From the NCBI RefSeq assembly GCF_000014585.1, contig NC_008319.1, positions 1,302,001-1,366,000 of the forward strand: DNA of 64,000 bases. Direction: 5' to 3'. The notes beneath the pieces were generated by a model that was not told the DNA's origin, made no database searches, and was given only the letters and a program-made list of their open reading frames with translations. This document shows positions 8,733 to 18,621 of the stretch, in pieces. The translations under genes and the position numbers were made by a program. Source of the DNA: Synechococcus sp. CC9311 (GTDB lineage: Bacteria; Cyanobacteriota; Cyanobacteriia; PCC-6307; Cyanobiaceae). How positions within the stretch are numbered: position 1 is the stretch's first letter; each line of letters begins with the position of its first letter.

Positions 8733-9821
8733 CTACTGAACAGTGCTCGATGCAACCAAGGCCAAAGCCTTTGCAGCCTCTTCAGCGCCATGCTTTGACG
8801 TCATTGGATGGATGGCTTTGACCAGTTGCTTGTCCAATCCCCATTGACCTTGAGCGAAAGCCTCGCGGCTCAGGATCCTGTGATTTCCATAACGACGGAG
8901 ACCATCCATGAGTACGGGAGCTTCGGCGAAGCCATCACGCTCCACGACATGCATACCCAGTTCTTGGCTTAATGCCTCGCAGAAGGTGCTGTAACCAGGC
9001 TTGCCTAAGTGCCGGTCGCAATAGGGCATGACATCAAAAGGGCGAACACTTTCAGGCAAAAGAGTGACATTGATTTCAGATTGAAAGCGGACGCGAAGAT
9101 GGGGCGCCACCGGAGCTGGCATCAGAAAATGATGATTGGGCCAGAGACGAAACAAGGCAGGATCGATGGCAACACCTAGGCCCCCAAACCCAACAAGCAC
9201 AAGCGGATGATGAATCTGTTCCAAGTGATGAAGCAATTGGCTTGGAAGCTCTCGCAAAGCAGAAACCGTGACACCCAACTCTTGCTCTTTTAAACCCCAC
9301 TCCATCGCGAGTGAGAAAGGACAGCGCAAGAGCAGATCACCCGTTTGATAGTGAGCTCTTGCAGCAAGTGCAAACTCGGAGAAGAGCGCACCAAGAGGCT
9401 CATAAATGTCATCCCAACCGAAGTTACCCATCCATACCAATGGAGCTCCAAGCCGTTCAGCAAGAACTGCTGCGGACGGTGGAATGTCACCGACAACCAG
9501 AACAGGTGTTTTTTGCTTGGCAATCCAGGCAGCCTCTTTGTCAACACGTTGTGGAAGAGAGCTGTCGAGAGCCTTCAAGCAGCTCAACGTTTTCTCGTGA
9601 TCAACGCCCAGTGCATCGGCTTGGATCATTCCCACATCCCAACCGACTGAACGATGTTCTACGGGTACATCTCCAAAAACCAGCTTGAGGAAATCGGCAG
9701 AGACAAGGGAGCTGACGACAAGCCTCCAGGTTGGCTGAAGCCGATGCAACGCACTTAAAACAGTTGCTTGCCGCGCAGCATGACCAAAACCATGAGTGCT
9801 TAGACACACATAAATCAGCAT
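8733..9821 (-). CDS. MurG/GT28-like glycosyltransferase
   Basis: A 362-residue protein beginning MLIYVCLSTHGFGHAARQ, the HGxGHxxR opening of GT28/GT1-type glycosyltransferases with two Rossmann lobes. The C-terminal lobe carries LVLVGFGGLGVAI and the nucleotide-sugar region DRHLGKPGYSTFCEALSQELGMHVVERDGFAEAP. Plant arabinokinases carry a related N-terminal domain. The acceptor and sugar are unknown. Its start overlaps the end of the upstream phosphoesterase by seven bases, so the two are probably one transcription unit. Confidence 0.78.
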   Translation of the reverse strand: MLIYVCLSTHGFGHAARQATVLSALHRLQPTWRLVVSSLVSADFLKLVFGDVPVEHRSVGWDVGMIQADALGVDHEKTLSCLKALDSSLPQRVDKEAAWIAKQKTPVLVVGDIPPSAAVLAERLGAPLVWMGNFGWDDIYEPLGALFSEFALAARAHYQTGDLLLRCPFSLAMEWGLKEQELGVTVSALRELPSQLLHHLEQIHHPLVLVGFGGLGVAIDPALFRLWPNHHFLMPAPVAPHLRVRFQSEINVTLLPESVRPFDVMPYCDRHLGKPGYSTFCEALSQELGMHVVERDGFAEAPVLMDGLRRYGNHRILSREAFAQGQWGLDKQLVKAIHPMTSKHGAEEAAKALALVASSTVQ

Positions 9822-10672
9822 GGCGTCAAGCTTTGAGTCGGCTGTCGCAACAATGTTTGTTCATAGGCGAGCGTTCCATTCAGATGAAACCAGCGATGGC
9901 TGACAAGGCTGAGATGACGCCCCTCAAATTCAACCCAGGTGAAGTGAATCAAGGTCTGTCCAGACTCATCAGATCCAGAGCGGGGAACGCAAGCCGCATT
10001 GACATAGGCGGTGCCGTAGCGATCGCGATGGAAGGTCAGGCGTTCTCCTTTTCCACCTCTGAGGCTGTGATGCATATGACCGAAGACCACGAGATCAGCA
10101 GCTCGCCGGGGGCGCAAGGTCTCTACAGCGATTGCAAGGTCTCGATCCCCCCAGTCGATGTGGGGATGCTTCCAATCGCGACCACAGATGCTCGAGGCGT
10201 CGGATCCGAGACCAGTGGGACCACTGTGGGCTAGAAGAACAAGTGGCCAAGATTCGGGAGCGCCAGACGCGGCTTGAACGATCCGGTTTACCGACTCCTC
10301 TTCGGTGACTGGTCCGAACACACTTTGAACAGCTTCAGATAGGTGGAAACCGCCTCCTGAACTGCAGGGACGGGCACCAACAATCGCAACGGCCGGAGAG
10401 GACCAGTTACGCATCCTCCATGAACAGTCAAGATCGCCCAACATGGAAAGCTGCTGTCTCAGCCTCTCACCACTGCGATCTCTGCCTCGATCGTGGTTGC
10501 CCAGAATCACAGCACAGGGAAGTTTCAGGCGGGTGATTGCTTTGACTAAGCGAAGATCACCGTCACTTAGGTCCCCAACAAACAACAAGGCATCAGGCTT
10601 CAGTTGATCGAGCAGTTGCTCGTCGTTCGAGGTCCAATCACCGTGAAGGTCTCCGGCAATGGCGAGGCGCAA
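9815..10672 (-). CDS. calcineurin-like metallophosphoesterase (TIGR04168 type)
   Basis: A 285-residue protein with all metallophosphoesterase blocks: GDLHGD (7-12), VGDLSDGD (32-39), LGNHDRGRD, LLAHSGPTGLG and VFGHMHHSLRGG near residue 205. The arrangement fits the cyanobacterial/plant group TIGR04168. These bind two metal ions and cut phosphoesters; the substrate is unknown. It is coupled to the downstream glycosyltransferase by a short overlap and divergent from nadA. It is not the ligase-associated PdeM family, despite lying near that cassette. Confidence 0.83.
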   Translation of the reverse strand: MRLAIAGDLHGDWTSNDEQLLDQLKPDALLFVGDLSDGDLRLVKAITRLKLPCAVILGNHDRGRDRSGERLRQQLSMLGDLDCSWRMRNWSSPAVAIVGARPCSSGGGFHLSEAVQSVFGPVTEEESVNRIVQAASGAPESWPLVLLAHSGPTGLGSDASSICGRDWKHPHIDWGDRDLAIAVETLRPRRAADLVVFGHMHHSLRGGKGERLTFHRDRYGTAYVNAACVPRSGSDESGQTLIHFTWVEFEGRHLSLVSHRWFHLNGTLAYEQTLLRQPTQSLTPC

Positions 10673-10724
10673 TCGGGTCAGGAGTGGTGCCTAGGCTTTG
10701 GACATCCTGCCCGATGTGGCCAGA

Positions 10725-11702
10725 ATGTCCGCAATCAACACCGAGACAGGTCTAGAGATCAGGATCATGAAAGAAACTCCCGATGATCTCGTCAGGGCAA
10801 TCAACCAGCTTCGAAGCGAACGCAACGCAGTTGTTTTGGCGCACTATTACCAGGAGCCTGAAATACAAGACATCGCTGATTTCATTGGTGATTCGTTAGA
10901 GCTTTCACGTAAAGCCGCAAGCACAGATGCGGATGTCATCGTGTTTTGCGGAGTACATTTCATGGCAGAAACGGCAAAAATATTAAGTCCGGAGAAAATT
11001 GTTCTGCTACCTGATACCGAAGCAGGCTGTTCACTCGCAGATGATTGTCCAGCCGATCAATTCAAAGCCTTCAGGGCCAATCATCCTGAACATTTTGTTG
11101 TAAGTTATATCAACTGCACTGCAGCAGTAAAAGCCCAAAGTGACTTGATCTGCACGAGTAGCAACGCGGTAGATTTGGTTAACCAACTTCCATCTAATCA
11201 ACCAATCCTATTTGCCCCGGATCAAAACCTGGGGCGATGGGTACAACAACAAAGTGGTCGCGAACTTACTTTATGGCCGGGACGATGCATTGTTCATGAA
11301 ACTTTTAGCGAAGAAGCATTGTTAAAGCTTAAGCTCAAGCATCCAGATGCTGAAGTAATTGCTCACCCTGAGTGCATGGAAAACCTTCTTGATCTGGCTG
11401 ATTTCATCGGTTCAACAAGCAAATTATTATTGCACGCACAGACGAGCGCTGCATCAACATATATCGTACTCACTGAGCCGGGTATATTGCATCAAATGCA
11501 AAAAATGGTTCCGAGTAAAACTTTTATTGATGTGCCAGGACTTGACGGATGTAGCTGTAATACATGCCCATACATGCGAATGAATACTCTTGAAAAACTT
11601 TGGCAGTGTCTCGAAACACTAGAGCCAAGAATCGAGATGGACGAAGAAATTAGAGTGAAAGCATTGGAGCCAATTCAACGAATGCTTCAAATGAGCAAAT
11701 AG
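10725..11702 (+). CDS. nadA: quinolinate synthase (NadA)
   Basis: Condenses iminoaspartate with dihydroxyacetone phosphate to quinolinate for NAD synthesis, using a [4Fe-4S] cluster. From the ATG at 10725 the protein has 325 residues. Visible features are [24 protein letters not shown] (38-61) and the cluster ligands: Cys131 in [10 protein letters not shown], Cys217 in AHPECMEN and the [12 protein letters not shown] motif (276-287, last Cys 281). An upstream TTG (10698) and a downstream ATG (10767) are also possible starts. It is divergent from the phosphoesterase. The 3' half is more A+T-rich than the genes before it. Confidence 0.94.
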   Translation: MSAINTETGLEIRIMKETPDDLVRAINQLRSERNAVVLAHYYQEPEIQDIADFIGDSLELSRKAASTDADVIVFCGVHFMAETAKILSPEKIVLLPDTEAGCSLADDCPADQFKAFRANHPEHFVVSYINCTAAVKAQSDLICTSSNAVDLVNQLPSNQPILFAPDQNLGRWVQQQSGRELTLWPGRCIVHETFSEEALLKLKLKHPDAEVIAHPECMENLLDLADFIGSTSKLLLHAQTSAASTYIVLTEPGILHQMQKMVPSKTFIDVPGLDGCSCNTCPYMRMNTLEKLWQCLETLEPRIEMDEEIRVKALEPIQRMLQMSK

Positions 11703-12077
11703 CTTATTGTTAAAATGCAAACAAAGCGTCAAAACCCGGAGAATTAAAAAAATTGCAAGAAACTATTGAGAATTACCCCAAGCCAATACCTTGCCAACCC
11801 AAGCTTTAACCCAGAATCGGGATTAAATTGTTGTACAATATACTCAAAAACAAGATACAAAATAAAAAACTATTCACTGTAAGTATGTTGCTGCTCAAAT
11901 CTCAAAGCATTGTACATGAACAAATGAGCAACACAGAAAAAAGAACAATCTAAACTACATCCACAGGAAAAAGATAAAGCTGAAAATGAGAATGTAAAAT
12001 TGAAACGCGAAACACTTAATGCAAAGCCAATTGTAAATAGGGCCACGTTCAGAAGAAAGTTACGACAAAATGAGCTG
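11703..12077 (+). other. A+T-rich intergenic region before the repair cassette
   Basis: No gene is supported here. The stretch is strongly A+T-rich, and a frame open from 12000 (TTG) into the exonuclease gene is probably just its untranslated leader. It marks the left border of the A+T-rich repair island. No clear terminator for nadA was found. Confidence 0.4.
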
Positions 12078-13055
12078 ATGTCGGTTTTGCAACGCCACAA
12101 CCAAGGTTTGTATTGCCCAGCAGCAGATGCATGGATTGATCCAAATCGCCCCGTAAAACGGGCAATAATCACTCATGCTCATGCTGATCACGCCAAACCA
12201 GGATGTGGTGAATATTGGGCCAATAATCAGTCTGAAGGCGTACTTCGACAACGACTTGGAAGAGACATCGAGCTCAACTCGATGGCCTATAGAGAAGAAT
12301 TCGCACTGGGGAAAGCAAAATTGTCGTTACATAGCGCAGGACATGTCTTAGGAAGTGCACAAATTCGTATCGAAGTAGAAGATGAGGTATGGCTCGTCAC
12401 TGGTGATTACAAACGCTGCGAAGACCCAAGCTGTGAACCGTTCGAATCCGTTAAATGTGATGTACTGATCACAGAATCAACATTTGGCCTACCGATCTAT
12501 CATTGGCAGTCAGGCAAGGAAGTTGCGAGAGATATCTATGAATGGTGGAGTACAGCGAAGGAACAACCATCATTACTCTTCTGTTACGCATTTGGTAAAG
12601 CGCAGCGGGTACTCGCTGAACTGAAATCACTGGGCGTTATGGATGAAGTTCTCCTACATGGAGCAGTTGAGACCATTACGAAGCATTACCGAGAGGCTGG
12701 AGTTGACATGTGTCCTACAAAACCTGTGAGCGAATTTTCTCGTAAAGATCCAATGAAGGGACGCTTAATCATCGCGCCACCATCTGCATATCGAACGGTA
12801 TGGATGAAACGATTTAAAGAACCACAAACAGCCTTTGCATCAGGATGGATGGCAGTCAGAGGTGCGAGAAGAAGGAGAGGATATGAGCGTGGTTTTGTAC
12901 TAAGTGATCATGCAGATTGGCAAGGTTTGATAAGAACAATAAAAGAGAGCAAAGCAAAAAAGGTCTATGTCACCCACGGACAAGATGATGTATTAGCTAG
13001 ATATTTAAGTGAGTTGGAAGGATTAGAAGCCTATCCACTAGAAAAGTTAGGGTAA
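12078..13055 (+). CDS. ligase-associated DNA exonuclease (beta-CASP metallo-beta-lactamase fold)
   Basis: A protein of about 325 residues from the ATG at 12078. It carries the metal-binding ITHAHADHA (32-40), SAGHVLGSAQI, the VTGDYKR strand, LITESTFGLP and a C-terminal SDHADW typical of SNM1/Artemis-like nucleases. The family (TIGR04122) is found beside ATP-dependent DNA ligases and is thought to trim DNA ends. The ligase starts 10 bases after its stop, so the genes form an operon. A longer frame to 12000 exists, but its N-terminus looks unconserved. Confidence 0.88.
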   Translation: MSVLQRHNQGLYCPAADAWIDPNRPVKRAIITHAHADHAKPGCGEYWANNQSEGVLRQRLGRDIELNSMAYREEFALGKAKLSLHSAGHVLGSAQIRIEVEDEVWLVTGDYKRCEDPSCEPFESVKCDVLITESTFGLPIYHWQSGKEVARDIYEWWSTAKEQPSLLFCYAFGKAQRVLAELKSLGVMDEVLLHGAVETITKHYREAGVDMCPTKPVSEFSRKDPMKGRLIIAPPSAYRTVWMKRFKEPQTAFASGWMAVRGARRRRGYERGFVLSDHADWQGLIRTIKESKAKKVYVTHGQDDVLARYLSELEGLEAYPLEKLG

Positions 13056-13065
13056 GATATAAGAA

Positions 13066-14763
13066 ATGAATCAAGTAAACTTAAAACAATTTGGTGAACT
13101 GATCACGGCAATTGATCAGAGCAGTGGAAGCAATAAAAAGATCGATCTAATTTCAGAATTTATTCGCAACATTGATCCATGTGATGGATGTTGGACCCTT
13201 AGCCTTCTGATGAATCAAGGACAGAAAAGACTAATAACAGGGAAAAAGCTTAGAGAAATACTTCAGGCTAGTACAAGTATGCCCTCATGGTTATTCGATG
13301 ATTGCTTTGCTCAGGTAGGAGATTCCGCTGAAACAATAAGTTTATTATGGCCACAAATAAAAGAAGAAAATACGAACAAAACACCTAAAAAATCAGAAAA
13401 CGATGAACTACTGTATACAATGACAAAAACAGCAAAACCACTTCACTGGTGGATGGAAACATTACTTCCTTCATTAAAAAACAAAACTGAGACTGAACAA
13501 AGGAATGCTGTGATTGAGTTATGGATGAAAATTCCAGATGATAACCATTATCTTCTCAACAAGCTTATAACTGGAGGATTTCGTATAGGGGTGTCAAAGG
13601 GGCTTGTGGTCAAGAGTATTGCAAGAGCCTACGAACTTAATGAAAGCACAATACTGGAGCGACTTATGAAGTCAGAAAATATAACAAAAAAGTGGTTTCA
13701 GGACCTTGTCAAACCACCTATGCAGAATCAATCTGATCGTGGAGCAATTCCCTATCCATTTTATCTAGCAAGTCCTGTAAACCTTATAAAGTTGAAAGAG
13801 ACACCTATAAATGACTGGAGACTAGAATGCAAGTGGGATGGCATAAGAGGACAATTAATACGAAGAGAAAATGGTATCTATCTATGGAGTAGAGGGGAAG
13901 AGCTGATCAATGAATCGTTTCCAGAAATCATAAATATGGCAGAAAACCTGCCAATTGGAACCGTACTTGACGGTGAATTACTTTGCTGGAGAGATGGATC
14001 AAAACAACCAATGACTTTCGCATCGTTACAGCGAAGAATTGGGCGAAAAAGAGTTACCAAGACAATGTTAAGAGAATATCCTGTAAAATTTATTGCCTAC
14101 GATTTGATAGAGAACGAGAGTAAAGATCAAAGAAACATAGAACTGAGGCAAAGGATAAACTTATTAGAAGTGATTCATAAGAATCACAATCATAATGACC
14201 TAATCATAAGTGAAGGAAAGAAGATTACTAATTGGGATCAGTTAAGTAAAACAAGAGATGAGACAATTAAAGAGGGTGCTGAGGGTTTAATGATTAAGAA
14301 AATAGATTCGATCTATCTATCGGGAAGAAAAAGAGGTAATTGGTGGAAATACAAACATGATCCAATGACATTAGATGTTGTATTAATCTATGCTCAAGCA
14401 GGGACGGGAAAAAGAGCAAATCTATTCACAGACTACACCTTTGCATTATGGGATACACCAAACACAGCTATAGGGCCTAGGAAACTCGTGACATTTGCAA
14501 AGGCATACTCAGGACTTGATAATAATGAAATTGAACATCTAGATCGATGGATCAGAAAAAATACAAAAGAACGATTTGGACCAACACGTATGGTGGAACA
14601 AAAGCAGGTCTTTGAAATTGCCTTTGAAGGTGTCATGGAATCGAAACGACACAAAAGCGGACTAGCAGTTCGATTCCCTAGAATTCGCCGATGGAGAGTC
14701 GATAAGATAGCTGAAGAGGCAGATTGCCTTGAACAGGCACAAGCTCTATGCAAGAGAGATTAA
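13066..14763 (+). CDS. ATP-dependent DNA ligase of the repair cassette
   Basis: A 565-residue protein. An N-terminal DNA-binding domain (about 1-225) is followed by the nucleotidyltransferase core: CKWDGIRG at 255-262 with Lys256 as the predicted adenylated residue, LDGELLCW (301-308), EGLMIKK and NWWKYK (motifs V/VI region), then an OB-fold. It matches the bacterial ligases (TIGR04120) that occur with an exonuclease and an Lhr-type helicase. It is distinct from the NAD-dependent replicative LigA. Codon use is A+T-rich like the rest of the cassette. Confidence 0.9.
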   Translation: MNQVNLKQFGELITAIDQSSGSNKKIDLISEFIRNIDPCDGCWTLSLLMNQGQKRLITGKKLREILQASTSMPSWLFDDCFAQVGDSAETISLLWPQIKEENTNKTPKKSENDELLYTMTKTAKPLHWWMETLLPSLKNKTETEQRNAVIELWMKIPDDNHYLLNKLITGGFRIGVSKGLVVKSIARAYELNESTILERLMKSENITKKWFQDLVKPPMQNQSDRGAIPYPFYLASPVNLIKLKETPINDWRLECKWDGIRGQLIRRENGIYLWSRGEELINESFPEIINMAENLPIGTVLDGELLCWRDGSKQPMTFASLQRRIGRKRVTKTMLREYPVKFIAYDLIENESKDQRNIELRQRINLLEVIHKNHNHNDLIISEGKKITNWDQLSKTRDETIKEGAEGLMIKKIDSIYLSGRKRGNWWKYKHDPMTLDVVLIYAQAGTGKRANLFTDYTFALWDTPNTAIGPRKLVTFAKAYSGLDNNEIEHLDRWIRKNTKERFGPTRMVEQKQVFEIAFEGVMESKRHKSGLAVRFPRIRRWRVDKIAEEADCLEQAQALCKRD

Positions 14764-14967
14764 ATGGCATCATCGTACAAAAGGCCATATTATTCTAATA
14801 AAACAAGCAATTCAGGCTCACTGGGCTTTAGCGATCTTTTTGTATTTGGAATAAGCAAACAAATCAGGCATGTACTCAATCTATTTAAGTATTTCTTGAA
14901 ACCTAAAACATATCTGGTAAGGGTTTCAGGAAATAAAGCTCTCTGGAAGAATAGTAAGCCAGATTGA
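14764..14967 (+). CDS. 67-aa hypothetical protein between ligase and helicase
   Basis: Its ATG follows the ligase stop codon with no gap, and its stop lies two bases before the helicase ATG, so it fills the space between the two genes exactly. The 67 residues are basic, with a central amphipathic/hydrophobic stretch (SDLFVFGISKQIRHVLNLFKYFLK) and no known motif. Perfect packing suggests translational coupling and a product that works with the cassette; the alternative is a chance frame in a short spacer. I do not recognise it. Confidence 0.45.
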   Translation: MASSYKRPYYSNKTSNSGSLGFSDLFVFGISKQIRHVLNLFKYFLKPKTYLVRVSGNKALWKNSKPD

Positions 14968-14969
14968 AG

Positions 14970-17414
14970 ATGGAGAGTCTTAGACAAATTGAATCCTGGT
15001 TTAAGCAACAAGGATGGGAACCCTCACAGTTTCAAAGGTCTAGCTGGAATGCTTATCTAGAAGGGGCAAGCGGACTGATTCAAGTCCCAACTGGAGCAGG
15101 CAAGACATTTGCAGCTGTGATGGGACCAATCGCACGAATCCTTTCAGACAAGACACACAACAATGGAATACGACTCTTATACATCACACCATTAAGAGCT
15201 CTAAGTCGTGACCTGACAATAGCCATAAGGGAACCTATTGAAGCAATGGGTTGGCCAATTCGAGTTGGAACTAGAAATGGAGATACAACAAACGCAGAAA
15301 GAATGAAACAACTTAAAAACCCACCTCAGATTTTAGTCACAACACCTGAATCACTTTGTGTGTTGTTAGGTAATCCGAAGGTAACAGAACTTTTTGAGAA
15401 TCTCGAATCTGTGATTCTTGATGAGTGGCATGAATTAATAGGAAGTAAGCGAGGAACACAAACTGAGCTAGCACTCAGTTGGCTACGGATGCAAAAACCA
15501 ATTCTTCAGACATGGGCTTTGAGTGCCACAATTGGAAATACTGATCAAGCATCAGAACATGCATTAGGTATAAGAACTAAAGGGAAATTGATCAATGAAG
15601 CACAAAAACGTTCTACAAATATTAAAAGTATCATTCCTGATAATATCAATGGATTTCCATGGGCTGGACATCTTGGGCTAAGAATGTACGAGAATCTAAT
15701 TGAAGTATTAGATGTTAATAAAAGCACTTTACTATTTACAAATACACGAAATCAATCAGAGAGATGGTATCAATGCTTGAGATTTGCATGTCCAGAAATG
15801 GAAGAAGCATTAGCGCTACATCACAGCGCTATTGATAGAGCCGAACGAGAATGTATTGAAGAACGGATGAAAAATGGACAGCTCCGATGGGTTGTCTGCA
15901 CAAGTTCCTTAGACCTAGGCGTTGATTTCCAGCCCGTAGAAAGAGTGGTGCAAATAGGTAGTCCAAAAAATATTGCAAGACTTCTGCAAAGGGCAGGTCG
16001 ATCGGCTCATTGTCCAGGTGGAACATCGCAAGTCTTGTTTATGCCGACAAATGCACTTGAGCTACTGGAACTTAGTGCCTTGCGTCGTGGACTGGACAAC
16101 GACTTGATAGAGACAAGAAAACCACCCCATAAACCACTCGATGTTCTACTGCAACACCTAACGACTTTGGCATGTGGACCTGGCTTTAATCCAAAAGAAA
16201 CTCTTATAGCAATTCGCGGAACTGCTAGCTTTAAATCCATTACCAATGAAGAGTGGAAATGGTGTCTACTATTTTTAGAAAAAGGAGGTAGTTGTTTGAA
16301 TGCGTATTCAAGGTATCGAAAAATTGAATGGAACCCACATGCTGAGAGGTTTTTCGTTCGGGAAAAATCTATATCACGCCTTCATAAGCTAAATATTGGT
16401 ACGATCACCTCTGCACCATCAATACGGGTTCGTTTTAGTCGCGGAGCCATCCTTGGACATGTAGAGGAAAACTTTATCAGCCAATTGAACCCTAAAGATG
16501 TTTTCTTTTTTGCAGGACGTCAATTAGAACTTATAAGGATAAAGGATATGACAGCTTATGTAAAAGTATCCACTCGGAAAAGCAAAACTGTGCCTGCGTG
16601 GGCAGGAGGGCAAATGGCCTTGTCTGATCTATTAACTACAAAGTTGAGAGATGAAGTAGAATTAGCATCAAAACATATTCTCGATACAGCAGAGTTATTA
16701 GCACTAAAACCACTTCTAGACCGACAACAAGACTTATCAATTCTGCCTAAACAAAATGAACTATTAATTGAAACCTGCGTAACAAAGGAAGGGCAGCATT
16801 TATTCGCTTATCCGTTTGAGGGACGTTTTGTACACGAAGGCCTTGGATTTCTATGGGCATCTCGGTTTACTAAAAAGCAAACAAGTACAATCACGGTATC
16901 AGTGAATGATTATGGCTTTGAGCTATTAGCTCCCAAAACATATCCATTAACAAGTCACTTTACTGAAATTTTAGAACATCTACTAGAAGATGTAAATTTA
17001 GAATCTGATCTTGAGAATGCATTGAACTTATCAGAACTGTGCAAACGGCGCTTTAGAAGTATCGCTCAAGTGTCCGGTTTAATGGTACAAGGGTATCCGG
17101 GCAAAAGTAAAAGTAGTGGTCAACTTCAGATTAGTAGCTCACTTCTATGGGATGTATTTAGAAAGCATGAGCCCGATAATTTGCTACTAAAGCAGGCACG
17201 ATATGAAGTTCTCCATGATCAACTGGAAATGTTACGTTTGAAAAAAGCATTAAAACGAATGAGAACAGGTAATATCATTCATAGTGAAATACAAAGACCA
17301 GGACCATTGGCTTTCCCTCTTTTAGTGGAAAGATTGCGAAATAGAATGAGCAATGAATCTGTACTAGAGAGAATAACTAGAATGCAAAATGAGGCATTAA
17401 AACATGAATACTAA
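14970..17414 (+). CDS. ligase-associated Lhr-type DEXH helicase
   Basis: A protein of about 814 residues. The SF2 motifs are Walker A VPTGAGKTF (39-47), LDEWHELIGS (DEXH box), WALSATIGN (motif III), then LLFTNTRNQSERW, SSLDLGVDFQPVERVVQIG and LLQRAGRSAHCPGG (motifs IV-VI). A long C-terminal region follows. It fits the ligase-associated helicase family (TIGR04121), related to Lhr. The ATG at 14970 is chosen; an upstream TTG is in frame. It is the third gene of the cassette, and no pdeM phosphoesterase follows it. Confidence 0.9.
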   Translation: MESLRQIESWFKQQGWEPSQFQRSSWNAYLEGASGLIQVPTGAGKTFAAVMGPIARILSDKTHNNGIRLLYITPLRALSRDLTIAIREPIEAMGWPIRVGTRNGDTTNAERMKQLKNPPQILVTTPESLCVLLGNPKVTELFENLESVILDEWHELIGSKRGTQTELALSWLRMQKPILQTWALSATIGNTDQASEHALGIRTKGKLINEAQKRSTNIKSIIPDNINGFPWAGHLGLRMYENLIEVLDVNKSTLLFTNTRNQSERWYQCLRFACPEMEEALALHHSAIDRAERECIEERMKNGQLRWVVCTSSLDLGVDFQPVERVVQIGSPKNIARLLQRAGRSAHCPGGTSQVLFMPTNALELLELSALRRGLDNDLIETRKPPHKPLDVLLQHLTTLACGPGFNPKETLIAIRGTASFKSITNEEWKWCLLFLEKGGSCLNAYSRYRKIEWNPHAERFFVREKSISRLHKLNIGTITSAPSIRVRFSRGAILGHVEENFISQLNPKDVFFFAGRQLELIRIKDMTAYVKVSTRKSKTVPAWAGGQMALSDLLTTKLRDEVELASKHILDTAELLALKPLLDRQQDLSILPKQNELLIETCVTKEGQHLFAYPFEGRFVHEGLGFLWASRFTKKQTSTITVSVNDYGFELLAPKTYPLTSHFTEILEHLLEDVNLESDLENALNLSELCKRRFRSIAQVSGLMVQGYPGKSKSSGQLQISSSLLWDVFRKHEPDNLLLKQARYEVLHDQLEMLRLKKALKRMRTGNIIHSEIQRPGPLAFPLLVERLRNRMSNESVLERITRMQNEALKHEY

Positions 17415-17572
17415 GGAAACAACTCTAAGGAGATAATATTTGCCGTTAGCCAATAGTATTCGAGCCCAAGTGCAATTTAAATTATCAAAATGTATAGATG
17501 ATAGACGTCAAATTATCAATAATCAATGAAGCGGTCAACGGTATCACCTGCTGCCGTCTAAACTTAGTGAAA

Positions 17573-18067
17573 ATGCATATTCGAATGCTACCCAAAGAGC
17601 ATGTATCAGATTATCCAAGACCGCCAAAGGTCGAACTCATTAATGGGAATGTATCTGTGACAATTGGAACTGAAGTGATTGCTGAGGATACTTATTATAT
17701 CCGTGTGTGTGAAACATTCCATCCACCTACCATTTATATCAACCAAGATGCTTTCACTATTGGAACACTAAAACGAGCCTCTGGACCCGTCTCATACTGC
17801 GAATGGAAAGGACTAGCTGATTACTGGACATTGAGCAAGTCTGATGGAAGTGAAGTGCGACATCGTGCTGGATGGAGCTATCCAAGGCCTAGCAAACGCT
17901 TTGAGCAACTTACGGACTGGATTGCTGTTTACCCTCGATTAGTGGATACCTGTCTATTGGAAGGAGAGAAGGCTAAGCCACAGCCAGGATCATTTTATGG
18001 CGGATGGGTAACAAGTTGGACAATTGGTCCATTTAAAGGAGATCCAAACCACCCTGAATTACTCTAA
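17573..18067 (+). CDS. DUF427 domain protein
   Basis: A protein of about 164 residues from the ATG at 17573 (the frame extends to 17498, but DYPRPP normally sits close to the start). It shows the DUF427 pattern: RVCETFHPPTIYI, a CEWKGLADYW stretch near residue 90 and a C-terminal FYGGWVTSWTIGPFKG. DUF427 proteins are small beta-rich proteins of unknown function, common in cyanobacteria. It overlaps the next ATG by one base, indicating coupling to the fibrillin gene. Confidence 0.8.
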   Translation: MHIRMLPKEHVSDYPRPPKVELINGNVSVTIGTEVIAEDTYYIRVCETFHPPTIYINQDAFTIGTLKRASGPVSYCEWKGLADYWTLSKSDGSEVRHRAGWSYPRPSKRFEQLTDWIAVYPRLVDTCLLEGEKAKPQPGSFYGGWVTSWTIGPFKGDPNHPELL

Positions 18068-18621
18068 TGAATCAAACTGAACAACTCATTGAGCTACTTC
18101 GTAAAAATCCCAAAAGCAATTTAATTGCTTCACTCATTCAGGAAGTTGAATCCTGTTCACAGGTGAACCTTGATAGTGATGCAGATCTGCTAAAAGGTGT
18201 TTGGGAATTGAGATGGAGTAGCTCAACCCAGCCGTGGCTTAAACAAGCCTCCTGGCTTGAAAATATACAAGTTCTTGATCCACAACAAAAAAAGGGCATG
18301 AATTTACTACGTGTAAATGGACCCATTGGATCGCTTGCTATGATTGCTGTTGAAGCAGAATTATCTGTTAATAGAGACAATAAAGTTGGCGTGCAATTCA
18401 AAAAAGGAGGTTGGATTGGACCCTCTACAAACAATGGATGGAGACCTAAATTAATGAAATCTATAAATCAATCTTTTCCTGCATGGCTAGATATTACCGC
18501 AATTAATAAGACATTAAGGATATGTCGTGGGAATGCAGGAACATGTTTCGCTCTCATTAAGAGACAAGATTTGGCAGTTACTGACTGGATTCCTGCTTCC
18601 CCACAAAACGTAGCTGAGTAG
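18067..18621 (+). CDS. PAP/fibrillin family lipid-associated protein
   Basis: A 184-residue protein. LKGVWELRWSSSTQPWLKQ (about 38-56) and the beta-rich remainder match plastid-lipid-associated/fibrillin proteins, which bind lipids or hydrophobic compounds in thylakoids and plastoglobules. There is no signal peptide. The start overlaps the DUF427 stop (TAATG), so the two are translationally coupled. The pair follows the repair cassette on the same strand but shows no functional link to it. Confidence 0.78.
   Translation: MNQTEQLIELLRKNPKSNLIASLIQEVESCSQVNLDSDADLLKGVWELRWSSSTQPWLKQASWLENIQVLDPQQKKGMNLLRVNGPIGSLAMIAVEAELSVNRDNKVGVQFKKGGWIGPSTNNGWRPKLMKSINQSFPAWLDITAINKTLRICRGNAGTCFALIKRQDLAVTDWIPASPQNVAE

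Noticed and set aside
9815-10672. Metallophosphoesterase as the missing pdeM of the ligase cassette
   Set aside because: It lies on the other strand beyond nadA, is coupled to a glycosyltransferase, and its motifs fit the TIGR04168 group rather than PdeM.
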